Shown here: positions 1 through 5,182 of the stretch, piece by piece
How positions within the stretch are numbered: position 1 is the stretch's first letter
How the letters are laid out: every line of letters starts with the position of its first letter
Origin: Candidatus Omnitrophota bacterium
GTDB taxonomy: Bacteria > Omnitrophota > Gorgyraeia > 2-01-FULL-45-10
NCBI GenBank assembly: GCA_026387165.1
Contig: JAPLMG010000238.1
Span: 1 to 5,789, forward strand
DNA: 5,789 nt
Direction of reading: 5' to 3'
Made by a program: the position numbers and the translations under genes
Notes under the pieces: model-generated
What the model was told of the DNA's origin: nothing
Seen by the model: the letters and a program-made list of their open reading frames with translations, nothing else
Databases searched by the model: none

Positions 1-1
1 G

Positions 2-286
2 TGGAGATCGCTCTATTCTGACTTCGCGCAGGTTGCAGAGAACGAGGGCTTTCCGGAGGTCGCGGGGTCGTTTGAGCAGATCGCCAAGGTCGAGAGATTC
101 CATGAATCGAGATACAGGAAGCTGATCTCCAACATCGCGAATAGAGAAGTCTTCAAAAAGAAGAGTTCTGTCAAGTGGCACTGCATCAATTGCGGCTATG
201 TTGTCGAGGGCAGCCTTGCTCCCGAGGAGTGCCCCGCCTGCAAGCACCCTCAAAGTTATTACGAAGTCCTGGCGGAAAATTTTTGA
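2..286 (+). CDS. Rubrerythrin, C-terminal part (5' truncated by window edge)
   Basis: The last 94 residues of a rubrerythrin, a non-haem di-iron protein of the cytoplasm that in anaerobes reduces hydrogen peroxide using electrons passed through a rubredoxin-like centre. Visible first is the end of the ferritin-like four-helix domain, with the conserved run AENEGF (visible residues 12-17) and the ExxH iron ligands in KVERFHESRY (E31, H34). The short C-terminal rubredoxin-like domain follows, with two CxxC pairs: C61/C64 in WHCINCGY and C77/C80 in CPACKHPQSYYE. The family pattern 'AP..CPAC.HPQ' is intact, so the protein looks functional. The start and about half of the ferritin domain lie before the window. 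Its TGA overlaps the start of the next gene, so the two are probably co-transcribed. The family call is very safe; the exact peroxidase role is family knowledge. Confidence 0.96.
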   Translation, partial: WRSLYSDFAQVAENEGFPEVAGSFEQIAKVERFHESRYRKLISNIANREVFKKKSSVKWHCINCGYVVEGSLAPEECPACKHPQSYYEVLAENF

Positions 287-1113
287 AAATAAAAGTTATA
301 TCAACTTTCTTAATTTGGGCAGCAATTATTTTCCTCGTTGTTCTTCCATCAGCGGTTTTATCCGCCGATACTATCCGGCCCGCATCCGGCACATTATACA
401 CATCCGACAATATCCCGATATCCTATGACCATTACAGGAGAGGCTTTGACTCCGTTGTAATAGTTTGCCCGGGATTTTTTAACAGCAAGGATAGCAGATG
501 GATGCGCAAGACCGTCGATATGCTTACCCTGGAATTCGACGTGATAATATTCGATTTCAGGGGCCACGGTAAGAGCGGGGGCAGATACACATGGTCGGCG
601 AAAGAGCCTCTCGATCTTGACGCGGTCGTCGATTACGCGGGGTCGCGCGGGTATAAACATATAGGCGTGCTCGCGTTTTCACTCGGCGCCGCCGCCGCGA
701 TAAACGGCGCCGCCGAGAGGAGCGATATAGAGAGCATGGTATTGATAAGCTGTCCGTCGCGTTTCAAAAGTATAGATTTTCATTTCTGGGAGCCGGGGAT
801 GTGGGCGGACCTTAAAGATAATATCGATTCCAGGTGGGAAGGTAAAGGCGCGAGAGCCGGAAATATTCTCATGGCGAAAGAGAACCCTCTCGATACAATA
901 GGCAGAATAAAAGATACCTCTATAATGTTTATAAGCGGAGACGAGGATTGGATAATAAAACCGCGCCATTCTGCTAAATTATATGATGCCGCAAAGGGCT
1001 ATAAAAGAATAGAAATAATAAAGGGCGGGTTTCACGCCGAAAGGCTCATACAGTTCCAGTATGAAATAATGAGAGATCTGATAATCGGCTGGTTTTCAAA
1101 AACTCTAAGGTGA
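283..1113 (+). CDS. Exported or membrane-anchored alpha/beta hydrolase (serine-hydrolase fold)
   Basis: A 276-residue alpha/beta hydrolase, probably an esterase or peptidase-like enzyme working outside the cytoplasmic membrane; the substrate is unknown. An upstream in-frame GTG (175) would add 36 residues that lie inside rubrerythrin and look like out-of-frame translation. I chose TTG 283 because it follows a weak GGCGGA (271-276), overlaps the rubrerythrin stop as TTGA, and gives a clean signal sequence: MKIK, a hydrophobic stretch at residues 11-26, then a plausible cleavage after A28. Fold landmarks are CPGFF (62-66, oxyanion region), FDFRGHGKSGG (90-100), nucleophile elbow AFSLG with S133, probable acid D222 in SGDEDWII, and H251 in GGFHAE. 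The first Gly of GxSxG is replaced by Ala. The triad is complete. Signal peptide versus N-terminal anchor cannot be decided. Coupling to rubrerythrin suggests co-expression, not a shared pathway. Confidence 0.88.
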   Translation: MKIKVISTFLIWAAIIFLVVLPSAVLSADTIRPASGTLYTSDNIPISYDHYRRGFDSVVIVCPGFFNSKDSRWMRKTVDMLTLEFDVIIFDFRGHGKSGGRYTWSAKEPLDLDAVVDYAGSRGYKHIGVLAFSLGAAAAINGAAERSDIESMVLISCPSRFKSIDFHFWEPGMWADLKDNIDSRWEGKGARAGNILMAKENPLDTIGRIKDTSIMFISGDEDWIIKPRHSAKLYDAAKGYKRIEIIKGGFHAERLIQFQYEIMRDLIIGWFSKTLR

Positions 1114-1150
1114 TGATATGATTAATTTTTATGGCTGAAGAACAAAATGT

Positions 1151-1183
1151 TATCATTGCGAGGAGGCACGAAGTGAGCCTGCC
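1151..1183. repeat. Possible fragment of a dispersed 'CATTGCGAGG' repeat
   Basis: The stretch starting TCATTGCGAGGAGGCACGAAG resembles a dispersed palindromic repeat (core 'CATTGCGAG...CGAAG...') that I recall from intergenic regions of many unrelated bacterial genomes. Only one arm is recognisable here and the matching downstream arm is missing, so this would be a degenerate remnant. The resemblance is from memory and was not checked. Confidence 0.25.
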
Positions 1184-1196
1184 TGCCGTAAAGCAT

Positions 1197-1257
1197 AGCT
1201 GACGTGTAATTACGGGGACATTTACATTTTGTACGTGTCCCCGTAATTGTAACAGCT
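1197..1257. repeat. REP-like hairpin: 13-bp perfect inverted repeat with outer 5-bp stem
   Basis: AATTACGGGGACA at 1208-1220 is perfectly complementary to TGTCCCCGTAATT at 1236-1248, around a 15-base AT-rich loop. After an asymmetric internal bulge a further 5-bp stem forms, AGCTG (1197-1201) with CAGCT (1253-1257). Hairpins with a GGGGACA/TGTCCCC core are, from memory, widespread intergenic repeats in genomes carrying IS200-like Y1 (RAYT, REP-associated) transposases. No transposase is in this window, so this would be a non-autonomous copy. It is not followed by a T-run, so an intrinsic terminator is unlikely, although it could slow polymerase or protect the 3' end of the hydrolase transcript. 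Confidence 0.7.
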
Positions 1258-1278
1258 TAAAGAAGCAACTCGACGAAT

Positions 1279-1308
1279 ACGTAGCCCAGGCTTAAGCCTG
1301 GGCTACGT
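1279..1308. repeat. 30-bp perfect palindrome (intergenic repeat)
   Basis: ACGTAGCCCAGGCTT at 1279-1293 is followed directly by its exact reverse complement at 1294-1308, giving a perfect palindrome with no spacer. As RNA or single-stranded DNA it would form a GC-rich hairpin with a very tight loop. Sequences close to 'GTAGCCCAGGCTT-AGCCTGGGCTAC' are, from memory, recurrent intergenic repeats in several bacterial phyla. There is no downstream T-tract (TCGGGAGCCATTTT follows), so it is not a standard terminator. Together with the hairpin at 1197-1257 it fills most of the 294-base gene-free gap between the hydrolase and the acetyltransferase. The rest of that gap, up to the promoter, shows nothing I recognise. 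Confidence 0.75.
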
Positions 1309-1373
1309 CGGGAGCCATTTTCCGGGCTAAACTATTACCAAGAATGAGCTGGTTAAGATATCAAAAAGTAATT

Positions 1374-1401
1374 TTGAATTATCTGTTTTTTGCGGTATAA
1401 T
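1374..1401 (+). promoter_or_regulatory. Sigma70-type promoter of the GNAT gene, leaderless geometry
   Basis: The -35 box is TTGAAT (1374-1379) and the -10 box is a perfect TATAAT (1396-1401), separated by 16 bases. The sequence between and upstream is AT-rich. Transcription would be expected to start about 7 bases after the -10 box, at or within a base or two of A1408, which is the A of the ATG. There is no Shine-Dalgarno sequence in between. Confidence 0.75.
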
Positions 1402-1407
1402 GTCTCT

Positions 1408-2013
1408 ATGCAAAATATCTTAGTAAGAAAAGGAAGGCCGGAAGATGCCCATCATTTTTCAGAACTTGTCATATTAACCTCGCCCGCGATATTTCCCATA
1501 GTCTTTGGTCCCACTGTAAAAAAAATGATGAAGAATTTATTTCCCCACAAAAGGCATTATTACAGCTTTGACCGTTCTTTTTTTGCCGAAGTAAACGGTG
1601 AGGTCGTGGGGATGGCGCAGCTGCACAAATTGACTACCAGAAAAGGCCAGACGGTCCGTATGAGCCTTCTTTTGCTGAAATATTTGAAGTGGAGATTACC
1701 CACTAAGGCCGTAAACCTGCTTAAATTCGACCACCTGATAAAGTTTGTCGCCCGCGACGATTGCTACGTGAGCAATGTTTCCATATATCCTGAATTCAGG
1801 TCATCTGGCATCGGGACAAAATTGCTGGCGGCGATCGAGGAAGAGGTTAAAAACATCGGTAAGAAAAGAATAGTGCTGCATGCCGAAACTCACAACGCAA
1901 GGGCCATAAGCCTTTACGAGCGCCTCGGTTATAAGATCGAATCCAGGTCCCCGTCCCTGAAGATAAAGAACAGGCTTTTCGAATCGTTCAAGATGGCCAA
2001 GCTCGTCTCTTAG
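1408..2013 (+). CDS. GNAT-family N-acetyltransferase
   Basis: A 201-residue acetyl-CoA-dependent N-acyltransferase of the GNAT superfamily, cytoplasmic; the acceptor (amine, peptide or antibiotic) cannot be inferred. The N-terminus has the family opening 'ILVRKGRPEDAHHFSEL' (residues 4-20). A central beta strand carries EVNGEVVGMAQL (61-72). Motif A is VSNVSIYPEFRSSGIGTKLL (121-140), containing the pyrophosphate-binding R131-S-S-G-I-G136. Motif B is NARAISLYERLGYK (163-176), with the usual Tyr and 'LGY/F' ending. The segment at 75-117 is longer and more basic than in a minimal GNAT and may shape the substrate site. An in-frame TTG at 1390 would add MRYNVS, but it lies across the promoter, so ATG 1408 is preferred. 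It has its own promoter, and the next gene also has one, so it is probably monocistronic. Family certain, role unknown. Confidence 0.92.
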   Translation: MQNILVRKGRPEDAHHFSELVILTSPAIFPIVFGPTVKKMMKNLFPHKRHYYSFDRSFFAEVNGEVVGMAQLHKLTTRKGQTVRMSLLLLKYLKWRLPTKAVNLLKFDHLIKFVARDDCYVSNVSIYPEFRSSGIGTKLLAAIEEEVKNIGKKRIVLHAETHNARAISLYERLGYKIESRSPSLKIKNRLFESFKMAKLVS

Positions 2014-2055
2014 CATTTCCTGCCGGAAAAGCCCCCGTGTAAATTCCTTTCGCTG

Positions 2056-2085
2056 TTGACACGCTAATGTTGCGGCATATATAAT
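2056..2085 (+). promoter_or_regulatory. Near-consensus sigma70 promoter of the GH3 operon
   Basis: An exact TTGACA (2056-2061) and an exact TATAAT (2080-2085) are separated by 18 bases; an overlapping TATATA at 2078-2083 gives 16. The predicted start of transcription is near 2092. That leaves a 5' leader of about 14 bases containing AGGA (2097-2100), 5 bases before the ATG at 2106. Both hexamers being perfect suggests strong, largely constitutive transcription of the operon. No operator palindrome is visible around it. Confidence 0.85.
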
Positions 2086-2105
2086 GATATCAACACAGGA
2101 TAGGG

Positions 2106-3773
2106 ATGTTTAAATTGCCTATAGCACATATTGCTTTAAAGGCGCTCGCGCCCAAAGCCAGGGCTTTCGAGAGGTCCACTCTGGATCCCATGAAGGCTCA
2201 AAAGAAACTTCTTCTGGAATACCTTTCTAAAAATAGATCTACTGAATACGGTAAAAAGTACCATTTCCCCGAAATAAGATCCATAGCAGACTATCAGATG
2301 CTCGTTCCGATGAGCGACTCGGAGTCCGTCTTCCCTTACGTAGAAAAAATCGTAAACGGCGCCCATAACGTATTGACAAAAGATAAGGTGGTCTTCTTCG
2401 GGCTCACAAGCGGCACTACCGGCAAACCTAAATTCATCCCCGTAACAAAATTTTCCAGGGCCAGGAAATCCGAAACTCTCGATCTCTGGGCGTACTACAT
2501 ATCGCGCGATCATCCGGGCTCTCTCGACGGCAAGATCCTGGCGATAATAAATCCGGAGGACGAAGCATTTACCTCTAACGGCATACCGTACGGCGCGGAG
2601 AGCGGGCACGCATATAAGAATCTGCCCGGCATAATAAGAAATATTTACGCTATACCTTATGACGTCTTTCATATAAAGGATTATGAATCGAGGTACTACT
2701 GCATCTTAAGGATAGCGATGGGCCAGAATATAACCACTATCGCGACGTTGAATCCCAGCACCATCATCCTCTTGTGCCGGAAGATAGAAAAGTATAAAGA
2801 TATTTTGATAGACGATATCGAAAAGGGCACGCTCTACCGGGGCATAAACGTGCCCGCCGAAATAAGGAAGTCCGTCGAGAAGTCGCTTAAGCCCGATCCC
2901 GCAAGAGCCCGTGAGCTTAGGGATATACTAAAAGAGAAGAAGGCGCTTCTGCCGGAATATTTCTGGCCTCGCCTTGAGCTGATAGAGTGCTGGAAAAGCG
3001 GGGCGGTCAAGATATATTTAAAAGAGCTGTCGCAGTATTTCGGAGATATTCCCGTAAGGGACTTCGGGTGCCTTTCCACCGAAGCGCGCGCTTCCATACC
3101 CATGGATGACTCGGGAGACGGGGGGGTCCTCGCCATCAATACGAATTTTTACGAATTCATCCCGAAAGAGGAGATGGCCAAACGTCAGAAGCGGTTCCTC
3201 CTCTCTGATGAATTATCTAAGGGCAGGGAATATTTCATTATAGTCACCACTCCGGGCGGGTTATACAGGTATAATATAGACGACATAATCACGGTCAGGG
3301 GCTTCTTTAATAATACGCCTGTGATAGAGTTCGTACAGAAGGGCTCCAACGCCGTCTCCGTCATGGGCGAAAAACTTTACGAGTCGCAGCTGAGCGAGGC
3401 CGTTAACAGGGCGGTGGACAAGAATAAGCTCCTATTGGAGTTCATCTGCGCTTCCGTACAACCGGGCAAGCCGCCGCGGTACGTATTTTTGGTTGAATTC
3501 GACGGAGGCGTATCTTCCGGATCCAAGAGAGAGTTGTTGAGGTCCATAGAGGAGGAGCTCAAGGTAGAGAATACCGAATATAAGTATGTAAGAGACGCGC
3601 AGCTCTTGAATCCGCCGATCCTTAAAGTAATTAAGAAGGGCGAGTTTGAAAGATACCGGAAAGCGCGCGTTATGGAAGGGGCCAATGACAGCCAGTTCAA
3701 GGTGCCCGAGCTTACAGCCGATGAAAATTTTCAAAATAACTTCGTTATAGAGGAAGAAGTCAGCCTCGATTGA
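2106..3773 (+). CDS. GH3 auxin-responsive promoter family protein (acyl-adenylating amido synthetase-like)
   Basis: A 555-residue member of the GH3 family (ANL adenylating-enzyme fold). Plant GH3 enzymes activate a carboxylic acid with ATP and join it to an amino acid; bacterial members are poorly characterised, so acid and acceptor are unknown. Family landmarks in order: an N-terminal helical region with 'NRSTEYGKKYHF' and 'DYQMLVPM' (residues 43-69); ATP-binding P-loop-like motif TSGTTGKPKFIPVT (101-114); second nucleotide motif FGCLSTEARASIP (320-332, with the S-T-E core); third motif YRYNIDDIITVRGF (387-400); then FVQKGSNAVSVMGEKLYESQL (409-429), leading into the mobile C-terminal domain; and NTEYKYVR (489-496) plus SQFKVP (529-534), matching the 'N..Y...R' and 'Q.K.P' signatures. 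Length is normal (about 500-600). It is first in a four-gene run, 16 bases before the next gene. Cytoplasmic, no signal peptide. Family call strong, reaction inferred. Confidence 0.93.
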   Translation: MFKLPIAHIALKALAPKARAFERSTLDPMKAQKKLLLEYLSKNRSTEYGKKYHFPEIRSIADYQMLVPMSDSESVFPYVEKIVNGAHNVLTKDKVVFFGLTSGTTGKPKFIPVTKFSRARKSETLDLWAYYISRDHPGSLDGKILAIINPEDEAFTSNGIPYGAESGHAYKNLPGIIRNIYAIPYDVFHIKDYESRYYCILRIAMGQNITTIATLNPSTIILLCRKIEKYKDILIDDIEKGTLYRGINVPAEIRKSVEKSLKPDPARARELRDILKEKKALLPEYFWPRLELIECWKSGAVKIYLKELSQYFGDIPVRDFGCLSTEARASIPMDDSGDGGVLAINTNFYEFIPKEEMAKRQKRFLLSDELSKGREYFIIVTTPGGLYRYNIDDIITVRGFFNNTPVIEFVQKGSNAVSVMGEKLYESQLSEAVNRAVDKNKLLLEFICASVQPGKPPRYVFLVEFDGGVSSGSKRELLRSIEEELKVENTEYKYVRDAQLLNPPILKVIKKGEFERYRKARVMEGANDSQFKVPELTADENFQNNFVIEEEVSLD

Positions 3774-3777
3774 CGGA

Positions 3778-3782
3778 AAGGA
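3778..3782 (+). promoter_or_regulatory. Ribosome binding site that fixes the GTG start of the small protein
   Basis: AAGGA, within GGAAAGGA (3775-3782), lies 7 bases before the GTG at 3790. It occupies the 16-base gap after the GH3 stop codon. The first ATG in this frame is at codon 17 and has no comparable signal, so GTG is the likely start. Confidence 0.75.
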
Positions 3783-3789
3783 ATTTAAG

Positions 3790-4125
3790 GTGGAATTTGA
3801 TAAGATAAAGGCAGAGGTCAAGAAGACGGAGCCGGACATGACACGCATGGACAACGAGAACTATTTTGAGGCGGTCATAGGTCATGCGCGCCTCGAAGGA
3901 ATGATCCGCGTGCTCGAAGGCATCTTCGGGGCTCCCGCGTGGCCATCGGGAAAGAAGCTATCGAAGGATGCGGAGATACTGATAAAGAGCGTGGGAGGTT
4001 TAAGAAAAGGCCAGACACTCTACTTCTTAAATAATAAAGAAGGGTGCTCGGCATTCGCCATGCTCTGGCCGTGGCAGGACGGCGAGAAGGTAACTATAAA
4101 GATGTCAAAGATCCAGGGTGGATAA
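3790..4125 (+). CDS. Conserved-looking small protein of unknown function (111 aa)
   Basis: I do not recognise a named family. The protein has 111 residues and no signal peptide or membrane segment, so it is probably cytoplasmic. The N-terminal half (1-46) is charged and probably helical, with FEAVIGHARLEGMIRVLEGIFG at its core. A proline/tryptophan turn, GAPAWPSGKKL (47-57), and a further helix follow. The C-terminal half has beta-like strands, GQTLYFLNN (74-82) and CSAFAMLWPWQDGEKVTIKM (86-105). The aromatic motif LWPWQDG (92-98) is the most distinctive feature. Start is GTG with a good AAGGA 7 bases upstream. It sits between the GH3 and SDR genes, which suggests a partner or accessory role in the same pathway; that is inference from position only. 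The GGGTGG near its 3' end (4116-4121) would have served as the ribosome-binding site of the following gene before the insertion at 4138-4179. Confidence 0.82.
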   Translation: MEFDKIKAEVKKTEPDMTRMDNENYFEAVIGHARLEGMIRVLEGIFGAPAWPSGKKLSKDAEILIKSVGGLRKGQTLYFLNNKEGCSAFAMLWPWQDGEKVTIKMSKIQGG

Positions 4126-4127
4126 AG

Positions 4128-4184
4128 ATGAGGAATCCCGCACCTTCTCAAAGGTGTAGGAGGGAAGGAGAAGGTGCGGGATGA
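4128..4184 (+). CDS. Short upstream reading frame created by the element insertion (18 aa)
   Basis: ATG at 4128 opens an 18-codon frame, MRNPAPSQRCRREGEGAG, that stops at TGA 4182-4184 and so overlaps the SDR start as ATGA. It begins 3 bases after the stop of the small protein, with GGGTGG (4116-4121) 6 bases upstream as a plausible ribosome-binding site. Its first three codons (M-R-N) are identical to those of the SDR because they lie in the direct repeat. The peptide itself is unlikely to have a function. Its translation could deliver ribosomes to the SDR start and melt the hairpin. Whether it is translated is inference. Confidence 0.35.
   Translation: MRNPAPSQRCRREGEGAG
4135..4182 (+). 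promoter_or_regulatory. 15-bp hairpin enclosing ribosome-binding region and start codon of the SDR gene
   Basis: ATCCCGCACCTTCTC (4135-4149) pairs perfectly with GAGAAGGTGCGGGAT (4168-4182) around an 18-base purine-rich loop. The right arm includes the A and T of the SDR start codon (4181-4183) and the bases just before it. The loop contains AGGAGG (4158-4163), and AAGGAG (4165-4170) spans the loop-stem edge. A second AAGGTG in the loop (4151-4156) can pair with CACCTT (4141-4146) instead, giving a small 6-bp hairpin that would free the start region. This resembles a translational switch but could simply be the folded form of an inserted repeat. Confidence 0.5.
4138..4179. mobile_element. 42-bp MITE/REP-like insertion with terminal inverted repeats and 11-bp flanking direct repeats
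   Basis: The element begins CCGCACCTTCTC and ends with the exact reverse complement GAGAAGGTGCGG, 12 bases each. It is flanked by GATGAGGAATC at 4127-4137 and again at 4180-4190, identical over 11 bases and different immediately outside. This is the layout expected of a small non-autonomous palindromic element that duplicated its target on insertion. Removing the element and one repeat restores a tidy operon junction, with the SDR ATG 3 bases after the preceding stop and GGGTGG upstream. It has no coding capacity for a transposase. A local duplication or slippage event is the alternative. Confidence 0.5.
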
Positions 4185-5182
4185 GGAATCTTGTAACGGG
4201 CGCGACGGGTTTTGTGGGCAGCCACATAGCCGAGAGGCTGATCAGGGACGGCGAGGACGTGACTGCTCTTGTGAGAAAGACGAGCAATACCGGATTTTTG
4301 TCCGGTATCGGGGTGAAGTTCGCGTATGGCGATATCAATGATCTCGAGTCGGTAAAGAAAGCGATGCAGGGCATAGATGTCGTATATCACAGCGCGGCCC
4401 TGGCGGACGAATGGATATCTCCGGAAGAGGCGTGCCGCGTTAATGTAGAAGGCACCAGAAATATTTTAGACGCGGCCAAAGAGGCTAATGTGAAGCGCTT
4501 CGTATTTATAAGCTCCCTTGCCGTGCTGGGCATGAGGGACCATCACGGTACGCCGGCGGACGCTCCGTATCATAAGACGGGCGACAGTTACATAGACACG
4601 AAGATAGATTCGGAGCAGCTTGTAATGGATTACTATAATAAGTACGGCCTTCCCGTTACAGTAGTGAGGCCGGGCTTCGTATTTGGGCCCCGCGATAGCA
4701 AGCTCATACCGAGGCTTTCCGACCGGCTCGGCACGTCGCAGTTCATCTTCGTAGGCAGCGGCAAGAACAAAATAAACGCCGTATATATAGAGAATCTTAC
4801 CGACGCCATAATGAGCGCGGCGAGAAGCGAAAAAGCCGTAGGCCAGAAGTATAATGTTACCAATGACAGCGGCATGACGCTCGAGGCCCTGGTATTGAAG
4901 ATAGTGGATATATGGAAGTTCGATACGCCTAAGAAGCATATACCCAAATTCATGGCATACCTTGTGTGCAATATCCTTACCGCTCTGGCGAGGCTTACAA
5001 AAGCTAAAGAGCCGCCGTTCATTACCAGGACCAGGATAAAGTTCCTGAGCCTTAATCTCGATTTCGACATCAACAAAACGAAGAACGATCTCGGGTACAA
5101 TCCGCGCGTCTCGATAGAAGAGGGCTTAAGGCGGACAAAGGACTGGATGGAGAAGAATGCAGGTAGGACAGTTCGAAGCTGA
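4181..5182 (+). CDS. NAD(P)-dependent extended SDR (epimerase / 3beta-HSD-like reductase)
   Basis: A 333-residue extended short-chain dehydrogenase/reductase, cytoplasmic, that oxidises, reduces or epimerises an alcohol/ketone using NAD(P). The Rossmann motif is at the very start, TGATGFVGSHIAERL (residues 6-20, GxxGxxG at G7, G10, G13), which fixes the start. Then come the acidic-residue strand AYGDIND (48-54), DVVYHSAAL (66-74), the active-site serine strand FVFISSLAVLG (107-117), catalytic Y137 and K141 in YIDTK, and VVRPGFVFGP (161-170). A hydrophobic segment, FMAYLVCNILTALARL (257-272), resembles the C-terminal region of 3beta-hydroxysteroid dehydrogenase/OleD-like members rather than sugar epimerases. 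The end (DLGYNPRVSIEEGLRRTKDWM) is typical of extended SDRs. The nearest ribosome-binding sequence, AAGGAG (4165-4170), is 10 bases upstream and partly in a hairpin. It overlaps the next gene by 26 bases. Substrate unknown. Confidence 0.92.
   Translation: MRNLVTGATGFVGSHIAERLIRDGEDVTALVRKTSNTGFLSGIGVKFAYGDINDLESVKKAMQGIDVVYHSAALADEWISPEEACRVNVEGTRNILDAAKEANVKRFVFISSLAVLGMRDHHGTPADAPYHKTGDSYIDTKIDSEQLVMDYYNKYGLPVTVVRPGFVFGPRDSKLIPRLSDRLGTSQFIFVGSGKNKINAVYIENLTDAIMSAARSEKAVGQKYNVTNDSGMTLEALVLKIVDIWKFDTPKKHIPKFMAYLVCNILTALARLTKAKEPPFITRTRIKFLSLNLDFDINKTKNDLGYNPRVSIEEGLRRTKDWMEKNAGRTVRS

Noticed and set aside
175..282. N-terminal extension of the hydrolase from GTG 175
   Set aside because: It lies entirely within conserved rubrerythrin coding sequence in another frame, is rich in Cys/Arg/Pro with no domain character, and would bury the signal peptide. 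TTG 283 is better.
686..716. GC-rich repeated GGCGCCGCCG in the hydrolase
   Set aside because: It is explained by alanine/glycine codons at the nucleophile elbow (SLGAAAAINGAAE); no independent element is needed.
1131..1202. 23-codon frame MAEEQNVIIARRHEVSLPAV... after the hydrolase
   Set aside because: No ribosome-binding site, it runs into repeat sequence, and shows no recognisable similarity; probably a chance ORF.
1390..1407. TTG 1390 as start of the GNAT gene
   Set aside because: It overlaps the -10 box, has no Shine-Dalgarno, and adds six residues before a canonical GNAT N-terminus at ATG 1408.
1114..1407. CRISPR, tRNA or riboswitch in the gene-free gap
   Set aside because: No regularly spaced repeats, no cloverleaf with a CCA/T-arm pattern, and no recognisable aptamer; the palindromes and promoter account for the visible structure.
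2016..2029. TTTCC-TGCC-GGAAA hairpin after the GNAT stop as a terminator
   Set aside because: The stem is only 5 bp and is followed by AGCCCCCGTG rather than a T-run; too weak to call.
2136..2672. 178-codon reading frame on the minus strand, and other minus-strand frames across the window
   Set aside because: They lie antisense to well-supported genes, lack domain motifs and ribosome-binding sites, and translate to low-complexity or Tyr/Cys-rich sequence typical of shadow frames.
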